NCBI RefSeq assembly: GCF_008180415.1 | Contig: NZ_VTEI01000015.1 | Location: forward strand, 95,410 to 128,636 | Source of the DNA: Rossellomorea vietnamensis | GTDB lineage: Bacteria > Bacillota > Bacilli > Bacillales > Bacillaceae_B | Direction of reading: 5' to 3' | DNA: 33,227 nucleotides | Shown: piece after piece, positions 23,337 to 30,527 of the stretch | Layout: each line of letters starts with the position of its first letter | How positions within the stretch are numbered: the first letter of the stretch is position 1 | Notes under the pieces: model-generated | Seen by the model: only the letters and a program-made list of their open reading frames with translations | Database searches by the model: none | Told to the model about the DNA's origin: nothing | Position numbers and translations under genes: made by a program

Positions 23337-23846
23337 GTTCATTCCTTCTTTCATCCATAATGTCCGTTACGCATTTTATGGACAGCAAAAAGAAGACCTT
23401 CCTTACATTCATTAAGTTTTAGGATATAGCACAATAGTGAACTCGATTTCCCCTGGTTTTCTCATCAAAAGCCTATACCGGCGGAAAAAGCTCATAAAAA
23501 AAGACCGCAAGAAGACAAACCTTCTTACAGCCCTTAACACTCTATTGTGAATAATTTACCGGGAACAGGGGCATGCCTAAAGAAGCATGTGTGCAAGTGC
23601 ATCCCATATTTCAAGAGACCGATAAATTATATTGAGTCAAGTAAGTAAGTTACCTTCTAAATTGCCGGATTCCATAAGAGCATAACAAATAAACCTATAC
23701 TGACTAGGTAAAATTAACGCTCTGTACAAAATCTTTATTAATTTTCAAAAATTAATAATCAGCAATTTGTTGGTTCCATAAACTTACTTTCCCCCTCCAT
23801 CATTTTCTATATTATCTCAGTATTTCATTATTTTGTAAATAGGCTG
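23337..23846 (-). other. Long leader/intergenic region before the ABC-F gene
   Basis: 510 bp with no clear gene. On the minus strand AAGAAG-GTTTGT-CTTCTT (23525-23508) leads to GCGGTC and seven T, a weak terminator-like hairpin about 170 nt before the ABC-F start. A 21-codon frame (MGCTCTHASLGMPLF onward) precedes it without a good ribosome site. It could be an attenuator of the kind found before ABC-F resistance genes, or simply spacer. Confidence 0.35.
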
Positions 23847-24389
23847 TCAATACCTTGAAGCAAGGGCAGTCTGCAGGAAAATCATTTCCTCTGCTAGATG
23901 ATTTATTCTTCTTTTGAGATAGATATCCTCTATCTCATTCTCTTCATCGAAGAATTTGTCGTGAACAAAAACATTGCCTACAGGAACTGTTCCCTTTAAG
24001 TATGTAAGAATGGGCTTTAAATGGTGTTCAGCGACAAGAAAATGCTTCTCGGATCCACCAGTAGTAATCATTCCTGTTACCTTTGATTTGAAGGCATCGA
24101 CCGGAAGATGATCTATTAAATTTTTCAAAGCGCCCGATATAGAGGACTGATAAATTGGAGATCCGAAAACGAGAAAATCTGCTGATAAAATCGTGTTGAC
24201 AACCTTTATTGTGTCTTCATTGTAATAAGTTAGTGGAGCACCTGTTACAAATTCAACGCTATATTCCTTTAAATCCAGCAGTTCTGTTTGTAAATCTGAG
24301 TTGATTGACTTGGCGGCTGCCAGGACTTCATACACAATACTGCTGGTTTTAGAACCTGCTAATGATCCGGAAATTCCCACAAGCTTCAT
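23847..24389 (-). CDS. NAD(P)H-dependent FMN reductase
   Basis: A 180-aa flavodoxin-fold FMN reductase. The FMN phosphate loop is GISGSLAGSKTSSIV (5-19). The segments FGSPIYQSSISGALKNLIDHLP and GMITTGGSEKHFLVAEHHLKP are the flavin and dimer regions of this family. It reduces free FMN and hands it to a partner monooxygenase, or reduces quinones. About 40 percent similar by eye to the reductase 200 bp upstream, from which a terminator separates it, so it is a paralogue in its own unit. ATG 24389 follows AAAGGAGGAAAG. Confidence 0.85.
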   Translation of the reverse strand: MKLVGISGSLAGSKTSSIVYEVLAAAKSINSDLQTELLDLKEYSVEFVTGAPLTYYNEDTIKVVNTILSADFLVFGSPIYQSSISGALKNLIDHLPVDAFKSKVTGMITTGGSEKHFLVAEHHLKPILTYLKGTVPVGNVFVHDKFFDEENEIEDIYLKRRINHLAEEMIFLQTALASRY

Positions 24390-24420
24390 CCAACTTTCCT
24401 CCTTTTTACTTCATTGTATT

Positions 24421-24454
24421 AAGCGCGAAGAGGGACAGTCCCTCTCCGCGCTTT
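24421..24454 (-). terminator. Terminator of the LLM-monooxygenase operon
   Basis: AAGCGCG and CGCGCTT enclose AGAGGGA-CAG-TCCCTCT (24421-24454), about 15 paired bases with one internal mismatch. It lies after the second FMN reductase on the minus strand. Confidence 0.8.
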
Positions 24455-24590
24455 ATTAATTAGACTCTTTTCGTAAACCCGTTGCTATTTGATATGACTA
24501 TCCTGAATTAAGCACATAGTTCACCGAAATACCCTGTTAAGCAAGAGTGAAAAACCTTAGTGTCCAGGGATATCCGAAAGCGCCCATTAA

Positions 24591-25157
24591 TCAGAAATCA
24601 TATTGTGCATCTTTCTTTTCACGTATTGAAGCAAAGGCTTCCGCCAGCATGACGGTATCTTCCGCCAGGCGTTCTATACGGAAGAGGACATCATCATTTG
24701 TGATTTCTTTACGGTGGAAGTCACTCTCTTCGATGAACACATAGGTTTGAACGATTTGGGCTTTCATGTAAGACAATATTGGCTTGATCTGCTGTTCGGC
24801 AATTAAGTAGTGCTTGGCAGATCCAGCTGTTACAATGATGCTGACCACTTTGTCACGGAAAGCATTTTGAGGAAGCAGATCAAAGATGTTTTTTAATGTA
24901 GCTGGAATTGATGCTTGAAAAACCGGTGTCCCGATGATGATGGCGTCTGCCTCCATCAAGGTTTTTGTCACATGCCCTGTATCTCCTTCGTATTCCAGGT
25001 AGTTCCGGCCGTCACTGAATTGGATATCATAGTCAGCCAGATCCAGAAGGGTCACTTCGGCTTCGGGGTCATTTTTGCTAATTGATTTCACTGCATAATT
25101 CATTGCGGTTCTCGTCTTTGAACCAACCTTCGAACCTGATAATCCGACAATCTTCAT
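24591..25157 (-). CDS. NAD(P)H-dependent FMN reductase of the LLM operon
   Basis: A 188-aa flavodoxin-fold reductase with loop GLSGSKVGSKTRTAM (5-19), GTPVFQASIPATLKNIFDLLP and IIVTAGSAKHYLIAEQQIKP. It starts 15 bp after the stop of the luciferase-like monooxygenase, so it most probably supplies reduced FMN to it, the usual two-component arrangement. GGAGGCAGCGAAA precedes the ATG. The C-terminal tail (REKKDAQYDF) extends beyond its paralogue. Confidence 0.87.
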   Translation of the reverse strand: MKIVGLSGSKVGSKTRTAMNYAVKSISKNDPEAEVTLLDLADYDIQFSDGRNYLEYEGDTGHVTKTLMEADAIIIGTPVFQASIPATLKNIFDLLPQNAFRDKVVSIIVTAGSAKHYLIAEQQIKPILSYMKAQIVQTYVFIEESDFHRKEITNDDVLFRIERLAEDTVMLAEAFASIREKKDAQYDF

Positions 25158-25172
25158 TTTCGCTGCCTCCTA

Positions 25173-26228
25173 TTACTTGCTTGTGTACTTACGTATAGCC
25201 GGTAAAATTTCATTTCCGATGATTTCAACATTCTTCATGATCTTGTCAAACGGCATGCCGCCGAAGTCAATTTGGGCAATATACCTTTGGTGGTTGAATT
25301 CCTCATGTTGATACAGAATTTTCTCGATAATCTCTTGAGGGCTGCCGATATTCATGATGTTATGCGGATCCACGCCCTGAGCAAAATGCTGCTTCGGAAA
25401 GCCGCCGCCGTTGGTTTTCTTCATGCCTTCATTAATGTGCGGATATAAATCCTTCAATGCCTGCTGAGAGGTTTCAGCTGCATAAAAGAACCCGGCCGTC
25501 GCAACTGGTAATTGAGCAGGATCGAACCCTTTGCTCCTCGCCGCTTCACGGTATGCTTCAATAGTCCGTTTGAAAACGGAGGCAGGTCCGCCGAGGTGCG
25601 CCATGAACATCGGTGCTCCGGCATAGCCTGCTTTAATCGCACTGGCAGGTGTTCCGCCGACGGCACGCCAGATCGGCATGGAACCATTTTGAGGCCGCGG
25701 AAGCACTCTCGCATTTCTTAACGGCTTGCGGTATTCTCCGCTCCAGTTCACGACTTCCTCTTCGTTGATTTTCATCAACAGGTCGAATTTTTCTTCATAA
25801 AGTTCTTCGTAGTTTCTCAGGTCATAACCCAGAAGTTCAAACAATCCCACTCTTGAAGCCCGGCCGGCCACAATTTCTGCCCGCCCGTTCGAAATCAAGT
25901 CGATGGTGGCAAAATCTTCATATACCCTGACTGGATCAGATGTACTGATGATGGTGGACGAGCTGCCAATTTTAATATTCTTCGTAGCCTGTGCAATTGC
26001 CGACAGCACCACGGAATGAGCCTGCGTAGCGAAGTATTCCTGATGGCTTTCTCCGACACTGAAGAAATCAAGCCCTGCCTCGTCGGCAAGCTTGGCATAT
26101 TCAATGATTTCCCGAACCCGCTCGCCGGCAGTTCCTCTTTCGCCTGTATGAGGGTTTGGCAGGTGATCGCCTAATGTATAGATTCCGAATTCCAACCCTT
26201 TGCTTTGATCGATACGGTATTTCTCCAT
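25173..26228 (-). CDS. LLM-class flavin-dependent monooxygenase
   Basis: A 351-aa bacterial-luciferase-like TIM-barrel oxidoreductase that uses FMNH2 and oxygen. Landmarks are GLEFGIYTLGDHLPNP (strand 1), DFFSVGESHQEYFATQAHSVVLSA, KIGSSSTIISTSDPVRVYEDFATIDLISNGRAEIVAGRAS (the family's substrate and flavin core), PIWRAVGGTPASAIKAGYAG, and a C-terminal VEIIGNEILPAIRKY. ATG 26228 (MEKYRIDQ) is chosen because AAGGAGGG lies 8 nt before it; a GTG at 26252 is in frame but overlaps that site. It is 50 bp after an unknown gene and 15 bp before an FMN reductase. Substrate unknown. Confidence 0.88.
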   Translation of the reverse strand: MEKYRIDQSKGLEFGIYTLGDHLPNPHTGERGTAGERVREIIEYAKLADEAGLDFFSVGESHQEYFATQAHSVVLSAIAQATKNIKIGSSSTIISTSDPVRVYEDFATIDLISNGRAEIVAGRASRVGLFELLGYDLRNYEELYEEKFDLLMKINEEEVVNWSGEYRKPLRNARVLPRPQNGSMPIWRAVGGTPASAIKAGYAGAPMFMAHLGGPASVFKRTIEAYREAARSKGFDPAQLPVATAGFFYAAETSQQALKDLYPHINEGMKKTNGGGFPKQHFAQGVDPHNIMNIGSPQEIIEKILYQHEEFNHQRYIAQIDFGGMPFDKIMKNVEIIGNEILPAIRKYTSK

Positions 26229-26278
26229 ATCTATTTCCCTCCTTCTATTCACTCACCCTAGTCTTTTACAAGACCATC

Positions 26279-26614
26279 TTACTTTATCTTCCTGTTGTTC
26301 ACTAATATGATTACATCCTTGCCCACTAGGGTTTCCAACTCTTGGATGATATCTTCATCATTTACCCAAAAATCATTTACATACTTGGTACCCGTATAAA
26401 ACATTTGGTTACCTTCAAAGAAAAAAACCTCTGCAATTCCTTGATAGCTCTTCACCAAATTTTTTCCTGCTAAGGGGTTCAGCTGGTAAATCGAGAGCTC
26501 GATCTCCTCTTCATTGTATAGAGCAAACAACTTGGCCACAGGAATTGTCCTCAGCATCAACACTTCCGAACCTTTTTCTTCCTGCACCATTATCTTTCCC
26601 GAAAAAGATCTCAT
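26279..26614 (-). CDS. Unknown protein in the redox operon
   Basis: A protein of about 111 aa, MRSFSGKIMVQEEKGSEVLML onward, with alternating hydrophobic stretches suggesting a small beta-rich domain (AEVFFFEGNQMFYTG, KDVIILVNNRKIK). The start is uncertain: ATG 26614 and ATG 26590 both lack a strong ribosome site, while the frame is open to 26764 inside the ferredoxin gene in another frame. It lies between ferredoxin (31 bp) and the LLM gene (50 bp) on the same strand. No motif recognised. Confidence 0.55.
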   Translation of the reverse strand: MRSFSGKIMVQEEKGSEVLMLRTIPVAKLFALYNEEEIELSIYQLNPLAGKNLVKSYQGIAEVFFFEGNQMFYTGTKYVNDFWVNDEDIIQELETLVGKDVIILVNNRKIK

Positions 26615-26645
26615 TCTTTCTATATCTCTATCTATATGACTATCT

Positions 26646-26885
26646 TTAGCTTGCAAAAAAGAATTCCTTCGCCCGTGATATTGAAACCTGCTCTTCCTCA
26701 GGAACTTCGAAATCCTGATATACTGCCCCAATTGGACAAACAGCTTCACACATGCCGCATTCAATACACCTTGAAGGATCTATAAAAAATTGGTCCGACC
26801 CTTTTTCTATGCAATCAACCGGACACACATCCACACAATCTGCTGCTTGTTCATGCATACAAGGTGATGTAATAACAAATGCCAC
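26646..26885 (-). CDS. 7Fe ([3Fe-4S][4Fe-4S]) ferredoxin
   Basis: A 79-aa ferredoxin. Cys spacing C9-x7-C17-x3-C21-P, C25 and C40-x2-C43-x2-C46-x3-C50-P matches the FdxA/Azotobacter FdI type. There C9, C17 and C50 would hold the 3Fe-4S cluster, and C21, C40, C43 and C46 the 4Fe-4S cluster. The position of FdI Cys11 is Glu here. It carries electrons at low potential. Start GTG 26885 (MAFVITSPC) is chosen because GGAGGGGGAG lies directly upstream; an ATG at 26900 is in frame but inside that site. It begins 20 bp after the tiny ORF and leads into the LLM operon. Confidence 0.88.
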   Translation of the reverse strand: MAFVITSPCMHEQAADCVDVCPVDCIEKGSDQFFIDPSRCIECGMCEAVCPIGAVYQDFEVPEEEQVSISRAKEFFFAS

Positions 26886-26905
26886 TTGCTCCCCCTCCAT
26901 TTCTT

Positions 26906-26995
26906 TTAAAATAAGATTCCGTCCAGCTTGCTCAGCACCAGGACGAGCGCTTTATCATCTTCGTGAGGGATCCCCTCTACGTTTATAATCTCCAT
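26906..26995 (-). CDS. 29-aa small ORF at the head of the redox operon
   Basis: Minus-strand ATG 26995 to TAA 26906 encodes MEIINVEGIPHEDDKALVLV followed by LSKLDGILF. GGAGGATAGA lies immediately before the ATG, as strong as any site in the window. It ends 20 bp before the ferredoxin start on the same strand. It is acidic then hydrophobic. It could be a genuine small protein, a translational-coupling leader, or a truncated remnant of a longer gene. No homologue recognised. Confidence 0.45.
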   Translation of the reverse strand: MEIINVEGIPHEDDKALVLVLSKLDGILF

Positions 26996-27028
26996 TCTAT
27001 CCTCCGTAAATCTGAGATAAGCCATAGA

Positions 27029-27055
27029 ATAAGGCACCTTAAAAAGGCACCTTAT
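27029..27055 (-). terminator. Imperfect hairpin between sodA and the redox operon
   Basis: ATAAGGTGCCTT and AAGGTGCCTTAT (minus strand) pair except for a central TG/TG internal loop, with a TTT apex and TTCTAT after. It is weaker than the other terminators here, so some sodA transcripts may read into the tiny ORF and ferredoxin genes. Confidence 0.5.
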
Positions 27056-27067
27056 CCCCGGTCTTAT

Positions 27068-27691
27068 TTAGTTGTTTTGTGCTGATTCAAAGTTCTTTGC
27101 AACAGCATCCCAATTGATAATGTTAAAGAAGCTTTCGATATACTCCGGTCTTCTGTTTTGATAGTTCAAGTAGTATGCATGCTCCCACACATCAAGCCCA
27201 AGGATTGCGCGCTGTCCATCCATCACTGGATTATCCTGGTTCAACGTGCTCGTCACTTCAAGTTCTCCTTTTGAATTGACAATCAGCCAAGCCCATCCTG
27301 AACCGAAACGAGCGGCAGCTGCCTGCGCAAATTCTTGCTTAAATCCATCAAAGCTTCCAAAGGCTTGATCCATTGCTTTTTCTAATTGCCCTGAAGGTTC
27401 ATTACTTTCGCCTGCAGGAGCAATTACTTCCCAGAACAGGCTGTGGTTCAAGTGTCCGCCTCCGTTATTTCTAACAGCCGTCCGGATGTTTTCCGGCACA
27501 TCACCCAAATTGCTCAGCAGCTCTTCAAGAGATTTTGATTGCAGTTCCTCGTTTCCTTCCAAAGCTGCATTCAATTTATCAACATAGGCCTGATGATGTT
27601 TTCCATGATGAATTTCCATCGTTGTTTGATCAATATGAGGCTCCAGAGCATCGAAGCTGTAGTTTAATGCTGGTAAAGTAAATTTAGACAT
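27068..27691 (-). CDS. sodA: Superoxide dismutase (Mn/Fe type)
   Basis: A 207-aa cytoplasmic superoxide dismutase. Metal ligands are H28 (MEIHHGKHH), H83 (GGGHLNHSLFW), D167 and H171 (GLDVWEHAYYL). Second-sphere residues GSGWAWLIV and NQDNPV fit the Mn/Fe family, and the Bacillus context favours Mn. ATG 27691 follows GGAGGAATTCATT; an in-frame TTG upstream at 27706 overlaps this site. It is divergent from a cysteine-rich HTH regulator across 222 bp containing two similar dyads. Confidence 0.95.
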   Translation of the reverse strand: MSKFTLPALNYSFDALEPHIDQTTMEIHHGKHHQAYVDKLNAALEGNEELQSKSLEELLSNLGDVPENIRTAVRNNGGGHLNHSLFWEVIAPAGESNEPSGQLEKAMDQAFGSFDGFKQEFAQAAAARFGSGWAWLIVNSKGELEVTSTLNQDNPVMDGQRAILGLDVWEHAYYLNYQNRRPEYIESFFNIINWDAVAKNFESAQNN

Positions 27692-27726
27692 AATGAATTC
27701 CTCCAAATGTGTTAGTTTTGATATTT

Positions 27727-27754
27727 TTTATACCTTAAAGTATACTTAATGCAA
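27727..27754 (-). promoter_or_regulatory. sodA promoter with dyad over the -10
   Basis: On the minus strand, TTGCAT (27754-27749), a 16-nt spacer and TATAAA (27732-27727). The 16-bp element TATACC-TTAA-AGTATA (27729-27744) covers the -10 and much of the spacer; AAGTATACTT (27738-27747) is a nested palindrome. Confidence 0.6.
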
Positions 27755-27824
27755 TTAAAGATTAATTCATAAGCATGTGATAAATCAATTCATTTGCTCA
27801 AGGTTTTTGAGAATTCTTAATAAC

Positions 27825-27853
27825 TTTCCATTTTATATACTTCATAGTATAAT
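27825..27853 (+). promoter_or_regulatory. Promoter of the HTH regulator with matching dyad
   Basis: TTTCCA (27825-27830), a 17-nt spacer and TATAAT (27848-27853). TATACT-TCAT-AGTATA (27836-27851), a perfect 6-bp-arm dyad, overlaps the -10 and has the same form as the one at sodA. Autoregulation by the encoded protein is the simplest reading. Confidence 0.55.
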
Positions 27854-27913
27854 AATTTTTTCGTATCGCATTAAAGCACGTGCCATCTTTCAAATAGAAT
27901 AGAGGTGTACAGT

Positions 27914-28549
27914 ATGACTGTCACAATGAAAACGACGAAAGATAAAATCCTCGATTTACTCAAACGAGAATCCGCTCTGACGGTCAATGACCTTATCGCT
28001 GAACTGGGCATCACTCACATGGCTATCAGAAAACATCTGACTGTCCTTGAAAAAGACGGGCTCATTCAATCGAGCGAGATCAGGCAGCCCAAGGGCAGAC
28101 CGCTATACAGCTATTCGTTGACAGAAAAAGGAGAACGGCTTTTCCCGAAGAATTACGAAGGGATCAGCGTGGAGTTTCTTCAGGATATAGAAGATTCATT
28201 TGGGAAAGACTCAGTCGATGCTCTATTCAAAAAGAGAGAACAGCGCCTGACAAACCAATATAGAGATCAAGTGCAGCAGCAAAACAGCACACTGGATAAG
28301 GTTCTGGAAATAGAAAAAATCCAAAATGAAAAAGGGTATATGGCAAAGGCCAATCAAATTGATGAAAACACCTTTGAACTGATTGAATACAACTGTCCCA
28401 TACTGGCCATCGCGAACAACTTCAAAACCGCATGCAAATGTGAAACCGAAATGTTCAAAAAAGTACTGGGTACAGAGGAAATCAAGCGGGTTTCCTGTAA
28501 AACAGAAGGAAATAAACACTGTAAATTCCTGATTAAATATGATTCATAA
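27914..28549 (+). CDS. Iron-sulfur-type HTH regulator (SufR-like)
   Basis: A 211-aa protein. Residues 5-75 are a winged helix (KTTKDKILDLLKRESALTVND, MAIRKHLTVLEKDGLI, KGRPLYSYSLTEKGERLF). Residues 85-145 are a charged helical linker. The C-terminal domain carries five cysteines, C161, C174, C176, C195 and C203, arranged like the cluster-binding domain of SufR-type regulators (CPILAIANNF, KTACKCETEMFKKVLGT, SCKTEGNKHCKF). It probably senses iron-sulfur or redox status. ATG 27914 follows AGAGGTG at 6 nt; a GTG at 27905 lies inside that site. It is divergent from sodA and followed by a strong terminator. Confidence 0.82.
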   Translation: MTVTMKTTKDKILDLLKRESALTVNDLIAELGITHMAIRKHLTVLEKDGLIQSSEIRQPKGRPLYSYSLTEKGERLFPKNYEGISVEFLQDIEDSFGKDSVDALFKKREQRLTNQYRDQVQQQNSTLDKVLEIEKIQNEKGYMAKANQIDENTFELIEYNCPILAIANNFKTACKCETEMFKKVLGTEEIKRVSCKTEGNKHCKFLIKYDS

Positions 28550-28602
28550 CACGAAGAGGGGCTTGCTGAGCGCAGTGCTCTGAAAAAGTCCATCACATAC
28601 TT

Positions 28603-28648
28603 AAAAAAGGCAGAATCGTTCACTTCTAAGAACGGTTCTGCCTTTTTT
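28603..28648 (+). terminator. Terminator of the SufR-like regulator
   Basis: AAAAAAGGCAGAA (28603-28615) and TTCTGCCTTTTTT (28636-28648), extended inward by CGTTC/GAACG with one mismatch. Bidirectional in form. Confidence 0.9.
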
Positions 28649-28776
28649 CACTTCATGTGCAATTTAAAAAGTGTTGGTTTCTGTTTAAGATCTACGACTC
28701 CACTGGGCTGGCGCATGTTGGAGAGGGCCTTATAGTGAAAGCGGCCTGCCATTTCTTAATAAGTATCTAGCGGAGA

Positions 28777-28970
28777 AAATAAGGGGAGTTTTTTCCCTTA
28801 ATTGCAAATTCATGCTCTTTTTGGCGAAAATAGAGGAAGTTTTTTCCCCTATATGATAAAAAAACCTATTTTTCTAGTGTATTTAGTTTAATAAGGGAAA
28901 TTTATTCCCCTATTTTAGCTTCTTTCAGTGTTTTTCACTAAATAAGGGAACTTTTTCCCTCTATTTACTA
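28777..28970. repeat. Second GGGAA/TTCCC hairpin array
   Basis: Four modules near 28779, 28829, 28891 and 28941 of the form ATAAGGGAA-N4/5-TTCCCxTAT, spaced about 50-60 bp, with differing sequence between them. The module is the same as in the 213-bp array at 19390-20212, but the linkers are unrelated, so the hairpin module rather than the larger unit is what spreads or is maintained. No ORF. Confidence 0.85.
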
Positions 28971-29474
28971 TCCAAACACTGAACCGCATTGACACGTGCC
29001 ACCGATCGCAGCCTTGAATCAGCATCTTTCCAAAGACTAGTTGAGAAACACCCTCCCAGCCCCGGCAGGCAAATCTTCCAAAAATGGATTAAAAACAATG
29101 AAATATGAGGAGCAACATATAAAAGCCAATCTTTCTTTCCTATTTAAGGAGAGATAGTTGACTCTTTTAAAAAAGAATTAGATTCTAAAATTCGGTATAT
29201 TTTCAGTGTCCTGCTGAACGCAGGACTCTCTTTGGGAATTAACGCATCAAAGAATAATAGCAGCCTGCAAGAGTTTTCAAGCAAGATTAATACTGTTATA
29301 TTATTCTTGAAAAATCAGCTCTATGTTCATTTTCACTTCTTAGTGGACAACCTCCCTCTCTCTTTCCTTCCAAATACATAGAATAGTATCGACCGGCAGA
29401 TAAAATGTCTGTCAGTCTATCCACTCAAAATCTAGTAATGAGACGGCGTTTACTTCATTTAAGGAACCCTTTCA
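28971..29474. other. Gap with no recognisable gene
   Basis: About 500 bp. Contains a small hairpin GTCCTGC-TGAAC-GCAGGAC (29208-29226) and only short open frames without ribosome sites. Likely decayed sequence continuous with the pseudogene that follows. Confidence 0.5.
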
Positions 29475-29735
29475 TTTAACCCTGACAGCTTTGAAGAAAG
29501 TAATCGTACAAGAGTAGAAGTCCATGTAAACGGCAACCCTTATGAAGCCGCAGACAATAATTTCCGGGAGCGGCGTGGAGGTTGAAATGTTGTCCAAGTA
29601 TCTGCCCTCCTGCAGCTTGAAGCAGGAGCACAAGTGGAGATTTATGGAGAGAGTTCCATTTCCGGGACCATCGCTTCTTATCAGCCTGGTTCAAACACGA
29701 CATCCTTTTCAGCCGCAAAGCTAGCGGAGTTATAG
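29475..29735 (+). pseudogene. Decayed C1q/TNF-like domain gene fragment
   Basis: One frame reads FNPDSFEESNRTRVEVHVNG, then NPYEAADNNF, a scrambled stretch with a TGA at 29583, then NVVQVSALLQLEAGAQVEIY, GESSISG and TTSFSAAKLAEL before TAG 29733. The scrambled stretch becomes SGSGVEV in a neighbouring frame, so a +1 and a compensating +2 change can explain it. The strand pattern (hydrophobic strand, LxAGxxVE, then TxFSAxKL) is that of the C1q/TNF-like jelly-roll found at the C-terminus of spore collagen-like proteins. Upstream a stop at 29460 and no start codon. I read it as a remnant of a spore-surface-type protein; family assignment is tentative. Confidence 0.5.
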
Positions 29736-29890
29736 GTAAGAAAACTGAGATACACTCCTTTTTATTTCACTCTGAGTATTTCCTTAAGAAAAACTTCTTG
29801 GGGTAGTTGTTTTTTCTGCCTCAACACTCTACAGCCCAAAAAGGGACAGTCCCTTTTAATGATTTATCCGTATAAAGCCTATCTTTTTCA

Positions 29891-29925
29891 AAAAGGACAA
29901 GCGGCGTTTTAGCCCTTGTCCTTTT
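29891..29925 (-). terminator. Terminator of the small membrane protein gene
   Basis: AAAAGGACAAG and CTTGTCCTTTT (29891-29901, 29915-29925) with a T run on the minus strand, directly after the stop codon. A smaller AAAAGGGA-CAG-TCCCTTTT hairpin lies at 29839-29857. Confidence 0.85.
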
Positions 29926-29926
29926 G

Positions 29927-30409
29927 TCATGTTTCATATGGATATATGACCGGCTTGAAGCCTCCCAGTTCGATCAGCTCTTTCTGCCCGTCGACCGTGA
30001 CTACAAAGAAATCCTCTTTCTCCGCCAGCTCTATTTTCTCCACAGTCCGTCCTTGGGCTTCGTAAAATTTCTGGATTTGTTCTTTCTCACTTTCCGGGAC
30101 CCCTTTTGCCTTATTTGCTGCAGCCAAAGCGGGCTCCTCTGCTACAGTCGGGGCTGCTTTGGGAATATGGGGTTCTCCCTGGTTAAAAATGCCCTGAAGA
30201 AGCTTGATGATTTCGGCAAAGCCAAAAAACACAATTCCTGCTACCGCACCATTGATGACCATTCCCCAGCCGACCCTTGCCCGCGAAATACCTAATTCAG
30301 CAAAATCGGCCTGTGACCAATAATACAACCCCGAGATAATCCCTACTGCTATAGACAGAACACCTACAATAAAAAGTATGGTTGCCACTTTATTTTCTCT
30401 GCTGGTCAC
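29927..30409 (-). CDS. Two-helix membrane protein with soluble tail, unknown
   Basis: A 160-aa protein. Two membrane helices (about 9-31 and 48-72) are followed by an Ala/Pro/Glu-rich linker (90-110) and a small C-terminal domain about 112-160 (KFYEAQGRTVEKIELAEKED, FFVVTVDGQKELIELGGFKP). The start is GTG 30409, after GGGGGAGCGGTA. It follows the permease genes on the same strand but is separated from them by a terminator. No family recognised. Confidence 0.68.
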   Translation of the reverse strand: MTSRENKVATILFIVGVLSIAVGIISGLYYWSQADFAELGISRARVGWGMVINGAVAGIVFFGFAEIIKLLQGIFNQGEPHIPKAAPTVAEEPALAAANKAKGVPESEKEQIQKFYEAQGRTVEKIELAEKEDFFVVTVDGQKELIELGGFKPVIYPYET

Positions 30410-30477
30410 TACCGCTCCCCCTTTGAAAACCTATAAACGTACTATTCCAGCTTCGAGTCCTCTTCCCCTTTTTTCCC

Positions 30478-30509
30478 AAAAAATAAAAGGGGCAAGATGC
30501 CTGCCCCTT
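30478..30509 (-). terminator. Terminator of the permease unit
   Basis: On the minus strand, AAGGGGCA (30509-30502) and TGCCCCTT (30494-30487), then TTATTTTTTG. Confidence 0.88.
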
Positions 30510-30527
30510 GTCGCTTTTATCATTTTA

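Noticed and set aside
26615..26764. N-terminal extension of the unknown redox-operon protein
   Set aside because: It would overlap about half of the ferredoxin gene in another frame and has no ribosome site.
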